Notes: generated from the sequence alone by a model not told the origin. Numbered from the stretch's first letter, positions 1 through 8,781 are shown. The stretch is DNA of 64,000 nt from Paenisporosarcina sp. OV554 (GCF_003058165.1 NZ_QBUC01000001.1:62001-126000); one strand, 5' to 3'. Numbers and translations: made by a program.

Positions 1-1245
1 GCTGAGCGGAACAAAGCAGGTCAACCTGTTCTTGTTGGAACTGTTGCGATTGAAACTTCCGAAATCATTTCAAACTTATTAAAAAAACACGGTATTCAAC
101 ATAATGTATTAAATGCTAAAAATCATGAACACGAAGCCGAAATTATCGCGACAGCTGGTCACAAAGGTTCAGTTACTATTGCGACGAACATGGCTGGTCG
201 TGGTACTGACATTAAACTTGGCGAAGGTGTTGTTGAAGTTGGCGGTTTAGCCGTTATTGGTACTGAACGTCATGAGTCACGCCGTATTGATAATCAGCTT
301 CGAGGTCGTTCTGGACGTCAAGGGGATCCAGGTATCACGCAATTCTACTTATCAATGGAAGATGATTTAATGCGTCGTTTTGGTTCTGATAATATGCGTG
401 CCATGATGGCTCGTCTTGGAATGGACGATACTCAACCAATTCAATCTAAAATGGTTACAAAAGCAGTTGAATCTGCTCAAAAACGTGTGGAAGGTAATAA
501 CTTCGATGCACGTAAACGTTTGTTACAATACGATGATGTTTTACGTCAACAACGTGAAATTATTTATAAAGAACGTTTAGAAGTGTTAGAGACAGACAAT
601 ATGCGTGGTCTTGTAGAAACGATGATAAATGATGTAATTGAACGCACAGTTACTTCACACACATCATCCGATAAACAAGCTGAGTGGAACTATAAAGGAC
701 TTGAAGATACGATTCATGCGAATTTATTATCCGAAGGTGCGGTATCACGAGATCAATTAGAAGGTAAATCGTCTGAAGAAATAACTGAATATGTTAAGAC
801 ACTAGTATACAAACACTATGATGAAAAAGAAGAAGAAATGTCTTCAGAACGTATGCGAGAATTTGAAAAAGTTGTGTTACTACGTTCTATTGACTCGAAA
901 TGGATTGACCATATCGATGCAATGGACCAATTACGACAAGGAATTCACTTACGTGCATATGGACAAATTGATCCACTTCGTGAATATCAAAACGAAGGAT
1001 TTGCAATGTTTGAATCAATGGTCGAATCTGTCCAAGAAGATGTAGCGAAATATGCAATGAAGGCAGAAATACGCAACAACCTTCAACGTGAAGAAGTTGC
1101 AAAAGGTCAAGCTGTTAACCCGAAAGAAGAGGGTGGGCCTGTTAAGAAAAAACCAGTACGAGCAGAGGCTTCAGTTGGACGAAATGAAATATGTCCATGT
1201 GGCAGTGGTAAGAAATTCAAAAATTGCCACGGTGCTGTTGAATGA
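1..1245 (+). CDS. secA: Protein translocase ATPase SecA (3' part only)
   Basis: SecA is the ATPase motor that pushes unfolded preproteins through the SecYEG channel. The window opens inside the gene; the frame is open from base 1 and 414 codons remain, about half of a normal SecA. Visible are the end of nucleotide-binding domain 2 with NMAGRGTDI (from 190) and [20 protein letters not shown], then the helical wing and scaffold, and at the C-terminus the zinc-binding SEC-C motif [14 protein letters not shown], which binds SecB-like partners and phospholipid in relatives. The stop at 1243-1245 is 18 bases from the prfB start, so the two genes are probably co-transcribed, as in Bacillus. The upstream start and promoter lie outside the window. 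Identification is very secure. Confidence 0.98.
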   Translation, partial: AERNKAGQPVLVGTVAIETSEIISNLLKKHGIQHNVLNAKNHEHEAEIIATAGHKGSVTIATNMAGRGTDIKLGEGVVEVGGLAVIGTERHESRRIDNQLRGRSGRQGDPGITQFYLSMEDDLMRRFGSDNMRAMMARLGMDDTQPIQSKMVTKAVESAQKRVEGNNFDARKRLLQYDDVLRQQREIIYKERLEVLETDNMRGLVETMINDVIERTVTSHTSSDKQAEWNYKGLEDTIHANLLSEGAVSRDQLEGKSSEEITEYVKTLVYKHYDEKEEEMSSERMREFEKVVLLRSIDSKWIDHIDAMDQLRQGIHLRAYGQIDPLREYQNEGFAMFESMVESVQEDVAKYAMKAEIRNNLQREEVAKGQAVNPKEEGGPVKKKPVRAEASVGRNEICPCGSGKKFKNCHGAVE

Positions 1246-1263
1246 TAACGGAGGAATTTAGCA

Positions 1264-2368
1264 ATGATGGAATTATCAGATGTACGTAATGAATTAGATA
1301 GAACCGCTTCAAAATTACTCGACTTTAGGGGGTCTCTTTGACTTAGAAAACAAAGAGGCACGAATTGCAGAATTAGATGAAAATATGTCGTATCCCGATT
1401 TTTGGAATGATCAAGATGCTGCTCAAGTTGTAATAAGTGAAGCTAATGGCTTGAAAGAAATTGTCAATGAATATCAAGAGTTAGTCGACACACAAGAAAA
1501 TTTAGAAATGACGTTGGAATTGTTACGTGAAGAACCAGACGAAGAATTGCACGAAGAGCTCAGCAAAGAAATGAAGGAATTCACTTCAAAATTGGGTGAC
1601 TTCGAATTGCAGTTATTACTGAGTGAACCATATGACAAAAACAATGCCATTTTGGAACTACACCCTGGAGCTGGTGGAACGGAGTCTCAGGACTGGGGCT
1701 CGATGCTACTTCGCATGTATACGCGTTGGGGTGAAAAACGTGGCTTTAAAGTGGAAACATTAGATTACTTAGCTGGTGACGAAGCGGGTATCAAATCCGT
1801 TACGTTAGGTTTTAAAGGACATAATGCGTATGGATATTTAAAAGCTGAAAAAGGTGTACATCGTTTAGTGCGTATTTCACCTTTCGATTCTTCTGGACGT
1901 CGACATACATCTTTCGTATCTTGTGAAGTAATGCCTGAATTCAATAATGAAATTGAAATTGAAATTCGGACTGAAGATTTGAAAGTGGATACGTATCGTG
2001 CAAGTGGTGCAGGTGGTCAGCATATTAATACGACTGACTCAGCTGTACGTATCACACATATTCCAACGGGTGCAGTTGTTACGTGTCAGCAAGAACGTTC
2101 ACAAATTAAAAACCGTGAAAAAGCTATGACCTATTTGAAAGCTAAACTTTATGCCTTGAAAATTCAAGAACAAGAAGCACAAATGCTTGAAATTCGTGGC
2201 GATCAAAAGGAAATCGGATGGGGAAGTCAAATTCGCTCATATGTATTCCACCCATATTCAATGGTAAAAGATCATCGCACAAGCACTGAAAGTGGAAATG
2301 TCCAAGGCGTTATGGACGGAGATATTGATTTATTCATTAATTCATATTTACGTTCAAGAATGAACTAA
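1264..2368 (+). CDS. prfB: Peptide chain release factor 2 with programmed +1 frameshift
   Basis: RF2 terminates translation at UGA and UAA. The gene begins at ATG 1264 (or ATG 1267) behind the site CGGAGG at 1249-1254. It reads 25 codons to CTT (1336-1338), meets an in-frame TGA (1339-1341), and continues in the +1 frame from GAC 1340. The AGGGGG stretch at 1327-1332, three bases before CTT TGA C, is the usual internal Shine-Dalgarno that promotes slippage. The joined protein is 367 residues, normal for RF2. The downstream part carries the anticodon-like SPF motif (RISPFDSSG) and the catalytic GGQ ([12 protein letters not shown]). RF2 level therefore autoregulates: scarcity of RF2 lets the ribosome shift. 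It sits directly behind secA. A frame-by-frame gene caller would start it at ATG 1385 and lose the first 40 residues. Confidence 0.97.
1327..1342 (+). promoter_or_regulatory. prfB recoding site (internal SD plus CTT TGA C)
   Basis: AGGGGG is followed by TCT and then the slippery CTT-TGA-C. The zero frame stops at TGA 1339-1341, while the +1 frame (GAC at 1340) stays open to 2368. This is the standard bacterial RF2 frameshift cassette. Confidence 0.95.
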
Positions 2369-2378
2369 TTATAGAAAA

Positions 2379-2410
2379 GCGGGTATCCAAAAAGGATGCC
2401 CGTTTTTTGT
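2379..2410 (+). terminator. Rho-independent terminator after prfB
   Basis: GGGTATCC and GGATGCCC pair with one G-U around an AAAA loop and are followed by a run of T. It closes the secA-prfB unit. Confidence 0.85.
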
Positions 2411-2475
2411 TTGTTAGAAATGAATTTAAAATCTAGTTCGCTAATCAACTTTATATGAAACCAATTTTTCACTTA

Positions 2476-2665
2476 GGTTTTCGGGAGCACTGCAAAATCA
2501 CCATGCTGCACCTTTGCCTAATGAATAAGTAAGTGGGGGATGTGACAAAGGTTACATCCCCCATCTTTCTTCGCTTCCCCACAACCTTTCGATTTTGGTT
2601 TACTAAGGAAAAGACAACATTTTTAAAGAATTAAGCCGCCGAAGATGCTATTTCGGTGGCTACTG
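2476..2665 (-). repeat. Structured intergenic repeat, copy 1 (inverted)
   Basis: Read on the minus strand this stretch has the same ordered landmarks as the two forward copies downstream. They are a CCGAA/TTCGG hairpin around GCATCTTC (2636-2662), the string TAGTAAACCAAA (2594-2605), AGGTTGTGGGGAAGCGAAG, a strong central hairpin (GGGGGATGT against ACATCCCCC, 2536-2563), then AAGGTGCAGCA and GAAAACC near 2476. The sequence has diverged but the order and the stems are kept. No open reading frame of interest overlaps it. Confidence 0.6.
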
Positions 2666-2790
2666 CGTTTCTTTATTTTGGCAACAGTTTTTTAAAAGTG
2701 AGCCCGCGAGAGTGAGAATGATGATGAGAGGTACTGTTGGGTATTCAATAAAGCGAGTTTTAACTCGAATTTTGAGATGAAAAAAGCATA

Positions 2791-3026
2791 AAGAGGCTGA
2801 AATATCATCTTCAGCTGAATATCTATATAAAGAACGTAACTATTCTCTAGTAAACCAAACAATCCTAACTTTGAGTATCCAGGTTGTAAGCGAGCAAAGG
2901 GCGCACACCCGCCGCAAGATGATCTAGAAAATGAGAGGTGAGCGCAGTGACGAAGTCACAAGCTCACCATTTTTATTCTCTAGACCAAGGTGCAGCAGAG
3001 GCTGCGTGCGAAGCGACCTGAAAACC
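2791..3026 (+). repeat. Structured intergenic repeat, copy 2
   Basis: This 236-base element starts with AAGAGGCTGA and ends with GCGACCTGAAAACC. It can fold into a GCTGAA/TTCAGC hairpin at 2796-2816 and a multi-arm domain. The outer stem is CAGGTTGT with GCGACCTG, followed by TCTAGA with TCTAGA, GGTGAGC with GCTCACC, GTGAC-GAA-GTCAC at the tip, and a side hairpin GCAGC-AGAG-GCTGC. Together with the next copy it forms a direct repeat of period 319. Confidence 0.8.
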
Positions 3027-3109
3027 TATCTACTTCAAAGTTTCCGTTTTCTATTTAACAAAGTGAGTGTCACTTATGGAGAAAAAAACGTATAAATAAA
3101 AAAAGCAAA

Positions 3110-3343
3110 AAGAGGCTGAGATATCATCTTCAGCCGAATATCTACTTAAAGGAAGTATCATTTCTGTAGTAAACCAAAGCACTATTACTTAGAATCCAGG
3201 TCGCAAGGGAGCGAAGGACGTAAAGCAGCTGTAAGATAATCTGGAAAATGAGAGGCAAGTGCATTGACGAAGTCACAAGCGCACCCACTTTATTCTCTAG
3301 ACCAAGGTACAGCAGAGGATGCGTGCGAAGCGACCTGAAAACC
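3110..3343 (+). repeat. Structured intergenic repeat, copy 3
   Basis: This copy lies 319 bases after copy 2 in the same orientation. The outer stem is perfect here: CAGGTCGC at 3197-3204 with GCGACCTG at 3330-3337. The GGCTGA/TCAGCC hairpin and the TGAC-GAA-GTCA tip are kept, and several substitutions relative to copy 2 preserve pairing. The linker before it shares the hairpin AGTGAGTGTCACT with the linker after it. Confidence 0.8.
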
Positions 3344-3407
3344 TATACTAATTGTCTACTACCGCTTATTCTATAAAGTGAGTCTCACTGTTGCTGAAAA
3401 AATCTAT

Positions 3408-3490
3408 GCGGTTTATCATCTTCGGATGAATATTTACAGAAATGAAGTAAAAACTCTTAAGTAAACCAACCATCATAGTGTTTTTCCAGA
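3408..3490 (+). repeat. Structured intergenic repeat, copy 4 (5' part only)
   Basis: TATCATCTTCGGATGAATAT and then AAGTAAACCAACCATCATAG follow the order of copies 2 and 3. The sequence then stops resembling them at the point where the multi-arm domain should begin (TTCCAGATTG). It is a truncated copy, 292 bases after the matching point in copy 3. Confidence 0.6.
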
Positions 3491-3587
3491 TTGACTTTCT
3501 CACTTCATCATAATGAACTTCACACATAACAAAGGGTCTGATATACTTCACTAGGGAATTTTAGATAACTAGAAGGTAGGAATAATC

Positions 3588-4454
3588 ATGAAAAATCGTA
3601 AAGTACGGAATGAGCCACATCCAATTTTATCTTCCATATTAGAGTATATATATATCATAATCGGAGCTGCAATTATTGCCGTTGGATTTAATGTTTTTTT
3701 ACTACCTAATGAAGTTGCATCTGGTGGAGTAAGTGGAATTAGTACCATACTAAAAGGTGTATTCAACTGGAATCCAGGTCTTGTGCAATATGCATTTAAT
3801 ATTCCGTTGTTTATTACTGGCGTTATTTTTCTCGGTAAGCAATTCGGTGCACGTTCACTTGTCGGAACTCTTGCGTTGCCATTATTTGTCTTATTAACAG
3901 CGAATTGGGAACCAGCTACATTGAATCCTTTACTCGGAGCATTATTTGGCGGTATCTCGGTTGGTGTAGGTCTGGGGATCGTGTTTAGAGGTCGTGCATC
4001 AACAGGAGGAACCGACTTAGCAGCCCAAATTATTGCAAAATATTCAGGTCTGACACTTGGTACAAGCGTCATGTTAATTGATGGACTCATAGTGCTTTCA
4101 GCTGCTTTAGTATTTGATGTTGAAAAAGGATTATACGCTTTAATCGGATTATTTGTTACCACGAAAACAATTGATATTATCCAACTTGGCTTTAGCCAAT
4201 CGAAAATGGTTTACATTATTACGAATAAACAAGAAGAAATTAGGGATGCTATCTATACCGAAGTTAATCGGGGTGTGACAAAACTTTCAGCAGTTGGCGG
4301 TTATACAGAACAAGAACGACCAATATTACTTGTCGTTGTCTATCAAACAGAGTTTACAAAATTAAAACAAGTAATAAAAAACGTTGATCCGTCTGCATTT
4401 GTCATCGTAACAGACTCCTACGAGGTATTAGGTGAAGGTTTTAAACGTCCATAA
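3588..4454 (+). CDS. yvjA: YitT/YvjA-family membrane protein (DUF2179 at C-terminus)
   Basis: This is a 288-residue integral membrane protein of the YitT family. Five to six hydrophobic segments fill residues about 18-185, including the family-typical glycine-rich stretches LPNEVASGGVSGIS and FRGRASTGGTDLAAQI. The last 100 residues are a soluble DUF2179 domain starting near SKMVYIITNK. The substrate of the family is not settled. Location between prfB and cccB is that of B. subtilis yvjA, which is the basis for the symbol. The start is ATG 3588 with AGGTAGG 8 bases upstream. It is probably transcribed from a promoter downstream of the repeat cluster. Function beyond a membrane transporter-like protein is not known. 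Confidence 0.85.
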   Translation: MKNRKVRNEPHPILSSILEYIYIIIGAAIIAVGFNVFLLPNEVASGGVSGISTILKGVFNWNPGLVQYAFNIPLFITGVIFLGKQFGARSLVGTLALPLFVLLTANWEPATLNPLLGALFGGISVGVGLGIVFRGRASTGGTDLAAQIIAKYSGLTLGTSVMLIDGLIVLSAALVFDVEKGLYALIGLFVTTKTIDIIQLGFSQSKMVYIITNKQEEIRDAIYTEVNRGVTKLSAVGGYTEQERPILLVVVYQTEFTKLKQVIKNVDPSAFVIVTDSYEVLGEGFKRP

Positions 4455-4501
4455 TAAGGTATACTTTAGTAGAATGTAAAAAATTCTGGGAGGAAAAGAA
4501 C

Positions 4502-4840
4502 ATGAAATTGAAATTACTTGCAGCTATTTTTGGTTCTGTATTGATGATTGCCGCATGTGGTGGCGGAGATGAAGAAGCGACCGTAACAAATAAGAAAAAT
4601 GGTGGAGAAGTTGTTGAGACTCAAGATGCTGAGAAAATTGTGCAAGGAAATTGTACAAGTTGTCATGGTGGAAATTTAGAGGGTCAAGGAAACTTCCCTA
4701 ACCTGACTGATGTTGGTTCACGACTATCACAAGAAGAAATTTTAAAAGTGATACAAGAAGGCCGTGGTGCGATGCCAGCTAACATTATTGAAGGTGCAGA
4801 AGCAGAAGTAGTGGCAGAATGGTTATCAAATAAGAAGTAA
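4502..4840 (+). CDS. cccB: Cytochrome c551, membrane-anchored
   Basis: This 112-residue small c-type cytochrome carries electrons outside the membrane, to a terminal oxidase in relatives. The N-terminus is a lipoprotein signal with the lipobox ending at Cys 19 (MIAACGGG). A short acidic linker follows, then the haem site CTSCH (residues 51-55), and the distal axial Met is probably the one in GRGAMPANI. Length and layout fit B. subtilis CccB, which occupies the same place before ftsE. The ribosome site is GGGAGG at 4488-4493. A strong terminator follows immediately, so it is probably expressed apart from ftsEX. Confidence 0.92.
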   Translation: MKLKLLAAIFGSVLMIAACGGGDEEATVTNKKNGGEVVETQDAEKIVQGNCTSCHGGNLEGQGNFPNLTDVGSRLSQEEILKVIQEGRGAMPANIIEGAEAEVVAEWLSNKK

Positions 4841-4845
4841 TAAGA

Positions 4846-4878
4846 GAGACCAACGCATAATTTCGCGTTGGTCTTTTT
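4846..4878 (+). terminator. Terminator after cccB
   Basis: GACCAACGC pairs with GCGTTGGTC around ATAATTTC and is followed by TTTTT. Confidence 0.9.
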
Positions 4879-5010
4879 AATTTGTAAAAATCTTGTCGAA
4901 ATCTAAGAAGGAATATTCGACTAAAATATTGAAATATATTTCAATATGGATTGTTTTCTTGTGTAAAAAGTAATAGAAGAGAGATATTGTAGGCTTTTTT
5001 GTTGATATTT

Positions 5011-5055
5011 TGTAATGATAATGTAATGAAAATTTGTCGATAACATTGTTATAAT
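5011..5055 (+). promoter_or_regulatory. ftsE promoter with WalR-like box
   Basis: TGTAAT (5011-5016), five bases, TGTAAT (5022-5027) matches the WalR consensus TGTWAH-N5-TGTWAH exactly. A -10 TATAAT lies at 5050-5055. With a 17-base spacer the -35 would be TGAAAA at 5027-5032, which is poor, as expected for a promoter needing an activator bound just upstream. Binding is inferred from sequence only. Confidence 0.6.
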
Positions 5056-5113
5056 GAATTTGTCGGAAAAAATCATAAAATAGTTTTAAAATGTATAGGT
5101 GGTTACAAAAAAT

Positions 5114-5800
5114 ATGATTTCAATGAAAAATGTTTATAAAAAATATCCAAACGGCATAGTTGCCGCAAATGGATTTAATGTAGAAATTAAACAAGGTGAA
5201 TTTGTTTATGTAGTTGGTCCAAGTGGGGCTGGTAAATCGACATTCATCAAGATGATGTATAGAGAAGAACGACCAACGAGCGGAGAAATAATTGTTAATG
5301 GAGTAAATTTGGCAACATTGAAGTCGAAAAATGTTCCATATTTAAGAAGACAAATCGGCGTAGTTTTTCAAGACTTTAAATTATTGCCTCGATTAAATGT
5401 CTATGAGAATGTTGCATTTGCATTAGAAGTAATTGAGGAATCACCAAAAGTGATCCGCAAACGCGTAATGGAAGTGTTGGATTTAGTAGGACTTAAACAT
5501 AAAGCACGCATGTTTCCAACAGAACTTTCAGGCGGCGAACAACAACGTGTCTCAATTGCCCGTTCTATAGTAAATAATCCAAAAGTGATGATTGCTGACG
5601 AACCTACTGGTAACTTAGATCCTGATACATCATGGGATATTATGAATTTATTTGAAGAAATTAATCGTCGAGGCACAACAATAATTATGGCAACTCATAA
5701 TAAAGAAATTGTCAATACGAATACACACCGAGTTATAGCAGTTGAAGGCGGATTAGTGGTTCGTGATGAAGTTGGAGGTGCCTACGGTTATGAAAGCTAG
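5114..5800 (+). CDS. ftsE: Cell division ATP-binding protein FtsE
   Basis: FtsE is the ATPase of the FtsEX complex, which transmits a cytoplasmic signal through FtsX to a cell-wall hydrolase. The protein has Walker A GPSGAGKST (residues 35-43), Q-loop in VVFQDFKLL, signature LSGGEQQRVS, Walker B VMIADEPTG and the H-loop in MATHNK. The start is taken as ATG 5114 (MISMKNVYKKYPNG). It lies 11 bases after AGGTGG and aligns with the start of known FtsE; an in-frame GTG at 5099 would sit inside that ribosome site. The gene overlaps ftsX by 11 bases, indicating translational coupling. No key residue is missing. Confidence 0.95.
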   Translation: MISMKNVYKKYPNGIVAANGFNVEIKQGEFVYVVGPSGAGKSTFIKMMYREERPTSGEIIVNGVNLATLKSKNVPYLRRQIGVVFQDFKLLPRLNVYENVAFALEVIEESPKVIRKRVMEVLDLVGLKHKARMFPTELSGGEQQRVSIARSIVNNPKVMIADEPTGNLDPDTSWDIMNLFEEINRRGTTIIMATHNKEIVNTNTHRVIAVEGGLVVRDEVGGAYGYES

Positions 5801-6674
5801 AACAGTAGGACGTCATTTCCGAGAAAGTTTTAAAAGTTTAAGTCGAAATAGTTGGATGACATTTGCTTCGGCAAGTGCTGTTACAGTCACGTTATTATTA
5901 GTAGGCGTTTTCGTCATGATTATGATGAACTTAAACAAAGTTGCAGACGATTTAGAAAAAGACGTTGAAATTAAAGTATTAGTCGAACTGACAGCAAATG
6001 ATAAAGAAGCAAAACAGTTAGAAAAAGAAATAAAAAATATTGATGGCGTAGCATCTCTTACATATTCAACAAAAGAAGCTGAACTCGAAGATTTAATAAA
6101 CGATTTCGGGGAAAATATGGGATTATCCGAACAAAACAATCCCCTAAGAGCTGCCTTTTATGTGAAAGCTACTAATCCTCAGGATACTGAAAAAGTCGCT
6201 GAGAAAATTGATCGGCTGAAAAATACATATTCAATAGAATATGGAGAAGGTAAGATTGAGAAGTTGTTCGAATTCTTAAATGTTGCTCGAAATGTAGGAC
6301 TAGTCTTAATTTTAGCCTTACTGTTTACTGCAATGTTCTTAATTTCAAATACAATACGAATTACGATAGTAGCACGTCGTCGTGAAATTGAGATTATGAA
6401 ACTAGTAGGTGCGACAAATGGCTTTGTCCGAATTCCTTTTGTATTAGAAGGAATGTGGATTGGTATTCTGGGATCAATTTTACCAATTACTCTTGTTAGT
6501 CTACTTTACTTCAATCTATATAAAATACTTCAACCATATTTAGAAGGCGAAATGTTTAAATTATTACCAATTACTCCATTTTTATACCAAGTAAACATCC
6601 TTATTCTTGTGATGGGTATTTTTATTGGCGTTTGGGGAAGCTTCATGTCGGTGAGAAAGTTTTTACGCGTTTAA
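5790..6674 (+). CDS. ftsX: Cell division protein FtsX
   Basis: FtsX is the membrane partner of FtsE and contacts the hydrolase outside the cell. It has 294 residues: one membrane segment after MKARTVGRHFRESF (about residues 21-44), a large extracellular loop of about 120 residues containing EQNNPLRAAFYVKA, then three membrane segments (about 168-190, 215-240 and 262-285). The conserved ISNTIRITIVARRREIEIMKLVGAT stretch follows segment two. ATG 5790 is chosen over the earlier ATG 5763 because GGAGGTG lies 9 bases before it and the sequence then matches FtsX N-termini. The next gene encodes a coiled-coil M23 hydrolase, the expected extracellular effector. Confidence 0.94.
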   Translation: MKARTVGRHFRESFKSLSRNSWMTFASASAVTVTLLLVGVFVMIMMNLNKVADDLEKDVEIKVLVELTANDKEAKQLEKEIKNIDGVASLTYSTKEAELEDLINDFGENMGLSEQNNPLRAAFYVKATNPQDTEKVAEKIDRLKNTYSIEYGEGKIEKLFEFLNVARNVGLVLILALLFTAMFLISNTIRITIVARRREIEIMKLVGATNGFVRIPFVLEGMWIGILGSILPITLVSLLYFNLYKILQPYLEGEMFKLLPITPFLYQVNILILVMGIFIGVWGSFMSVRKFLRV

Positions 6675-6698
6675 GCGCGAATTTGAAAGGGGCATAAC

Positions 6699-8024
6699 AT
6701 GGGAAAGAAACAATCTAAATTGATGATAGTAGCCTTAGCAACAGTGTTAGGAAGTTCAGTATTTATGAATCAACCTGCTGCTTCAGCAAACTCATTAAAT
6801 GAATTAAAAAGTGAACAAAAACAATTGGAGCAGAAAGAGAACCGATTGAATTTGACTATTCAGAAGAAAAATGGCGACATTACTAGAAATCAAAATTCTC
6901 AAACGGATTTGCTTTCACAGATCCAAGCTCTGGATAGTAAAATAATTGAAACAGATAATGAGATTGATAGAATCAAAGGCGATATTAAACGTACTAATGA
7001 TGAAATTGACAAATTGCACGAAACGATTAAAGTGCTTGAAAAGAAAATTGCAGATCGTGATGAATTGATTAAAGAACGATTACGTGCAGTTCAAGAAAGC
7101 GGTGGATCTGTAAATTATTTAGATGTTTTACTTGGAGCTAGTAGTTTCGCAGACTTTATTGACCGCTTCTCTGCTGTTAATACATTAATGGATGCTGATC
7201 GTAAAATACTGGAAGAACAAGCGGCCGATAAAAAATCGCTTGAAGAACAAAAAGCTTCAGTTGAAGAGAAATTAGCGAAACAAAAACAAAGTCAAGACAA
7301 GTTAATGAATCTTAAAGCAACTCTAAATTCTCAAAAAGTGTCAAAAGGTAAATTGGTAGATAAACTGGAAGCACAGCAATCTCTACTAATAACAGAGAAA
7401 AAAGGGCTTGAAAAAGAACATGAAGAAACACATAAAGTTAGTAAAGAAATTGAAAATAAAATTGTGGCTGAACAATCTCGTTTAATTGAAATTGCTCGTC
7501 AAGCTGAAATCGCTCAAAAGAAAAAAGCAGCCGAGGAACGTGCACAAAGAAATCAACAAAAATCTACAACAGTATCACGACCTTCTGCACCTGGACCGAG
7601 TGTATCGGTTTCTTCTGGAACATGGACACGCCCTGCTGCTGGTCGATTCTCATCAACCTTTGGAGGACGTAACATTGGTTCTGGAAATGAGTTTCACTAC
7701 GGTAGTGACATTGCGAATAGCGTAGGAACACCGGTTGTTTCTGCAGCAGATGGTGTTATTTCTCACGCAGGACCAATGGGAACTTACGGCAATGTAATCA
7801 TGATTACTCACTCAATTAATGGTCAAATTTTCACTACGGTTTATGCACATTTAAGTGGAATTAATGTTGGCGTTGGCCAATCAGTTTCAAAAGGACAACT
7901 TGTCGGTAAAATGGGAAGTACAGGTCGTTCTACAGGATCACATTTACATTTTGAAGTTCACGTAGGTCCTTGGAATAGTTCACGTTCTAATGCAGTAAAT
8001 CCAATACTTTACGTATCATTTTAA
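6699..8024 (+). CDS. Coiled-coil M23 murein hydrolase (EnvC/PcsB/CwlO-like FtsEX effector)
   Basis: The 441-residue protein has a signal peptide ending near QPAASA (residue 30), a long charged coiled coil (about 32-270) and a low-complexity Ser/Pro linker. The C-terminus is an M23 (LytM) peptidase domain from about 305. All zinc and catalytic positions are present: His 333 and Asp 337 (FHYGSD), and the HLH pair at 415-417 (GSHLHFEVH). It should therefore be an active endopeptidase, unlike EnvC, which is degenerate. The domain plan (coiled coil then hydrolase) is that of PcsB and CwlO, the proteins activated by FtsEX, although those use a CHAP or NlpC domain. It starts 25 bases after ftsX and ends at a terminator. 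Direct activation by FtsEX is inferred from context. Confidence 0.9.
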   Translation: MGKKQSKLMIVALATVLGSSVFMNQPAASANSLNELKSEQKQLEQKENRLNLTIQKKNGDITRNQNSQTDLLSQIQALDSKIIETDNEIDRIKGDIKRTNDEIDKLHETIKVLEKKIADRDELIKERLRAVQESGGSVNYLDVLLGASSFADFIDRFSAVNTLMDADRKILEEQAADKKSLEEQKASVEEKLAKQKQSQDKLMNLKATLNSQKVSKGKLVDKLEAQQSLLITEKKGLEKEHEETHKVSKEIENKIVAEQSRLIEIARQAEIAQKKKAAEERAQRNQQKSTTVSRPSAPGPSVSVSSGTWTRPAAGRFSSTFGGRNIGSGNEFHYGSDIANSVGTPVVSAADGVISHAGPMGTYGNVIMITHSINGQIFTTVYAHLSGINVGVGQSVSKGQLVGKMGSTGRSTGSHLHFEVHVGPWNSSRSNAVNPILYVSF

Positions 8025-8035
8025 TTAAATCTAGT

Positions 8036-8073
8036 AAAAACTCACTCTCATTTTATTGAGAGTGAGTTTTTCT
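8036..8073 (+). terminator. Terminator after the M23 hydrolase gene
   Basis: ACTCACTCTCA pairs with TGAGAGTGAGT around TTTTAT and is followed by TTTTT. It ends the ftsEX operon. Confidence 0.92.
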
Positions 8074-8128
8074 ATGTAAATGTTTACTATCACGAATATA
8101 TGAAACGTTGTTTAGGAGATGAGAAATA

Positions 8129-8779
8129 TTGCCCGTTACGGATTGGTTTATTATTAGAACATTGACGATACCTTCATCATGGGTCGCTGTACTTTTGGCC
8201 ATACTACTGACAGGAATTATTGTATGGCGCAAATTCGGAAAAGAGACAGAAGACTGGTTCTCAGGTGCGGCTATTCTATTTTTACTTGTTTGGAAATTCA
8301 GTGTAGTCATTACTGACTTTGAAATGATAATCGATTCTCCATTTTCGATACTTTATTTTAATGGAGGTAGTGTAGGGGTAATTCTTGGCTTAAGCATCGC
8401 TTTGTCGAAATTATTGTTGCAGTTTAAGCGGGAAAATTGGCAAGAATTTGAGCTTGTTGCCATGTTGTTTTCAATGGTCATGTTACAATCTTTATATCAA
8501 ATAATTATGGTTTTATTAAACGAAGCATCGCCTTGGCAAAAAATCGTAACGGTAGTTTTATTTGTTTTATTAGCAACTCTGACTTGGTTGAAAATCACCA
8601 GTTCAACCACTTGGCAATTTCAATTAATTGTACTGTTTTTACTTACACATATTTTTGTTGCCCTTATTCAACCACAAGGCGTGCTTCAAACCCCACTCAT
8701 TGTTACCGGTATATTCGTGGTTTGTGGATTACTAGCTCACGCCTTAACAAATAAACAACATGAATTTACGGAGGAATAA
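8129..8779 (+). CDS. Polytopic membrane protein of unknown function, paired with a TlpA-type thioredoxin
   Basis: This is a 216-residue, very hydrophobic protein with about six or seven predicted membrane segments and short loops. One loop contains SPFSILYFNGGSVGVILGL, which faintly recalls the prolipoprotein transferase fold, but the similarity is too thin for a call. It has a single cysteine, so it is not a CcdA-type electron carrier. The start is TTG 8129, with TTAGGAGATGA at 8111-8121 as ribosome site; no ATG is available nearby. The stop overlaps the ATG of the thioredoxin gene by one base, so the two are co-translated and probably work together. I do not recognise the family. Confidence 0.75.
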   Translation: MPVTDWFIIRTLTIPSSWVAVLLAILLTGIIVWRKFGKETEDWFSGAAILFLLVWKFSVVITDFEMIIDSPFSILYFNGGSVGVILGLSIALSKLLLQFKRENWQEFELVAMLFSMVMLQSLYQIIMVLLNEASPWQKIVTVVLFVLLATLTWLKITSSTTWQFQLIVLFLLTHIFVALIQPQGVLQTPLIVTGIFVVCGLLAHALTNKQHEFTEE

Positions 8780-8781
8780 TG

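Noticed and set aside
3366-3551. 61-codon minus-strand frame in the repeat region
   Set aside because: It overlaps the truncated structured repeat and has no ribosome site or family resemblance.
3569-4162. 197-codon open frame antisense to yvjA
   Set aside because: It is a shadow of the membrane protein gene; Pro, Thr and Asn rich composition mirrors the codon bias of the sense strand.
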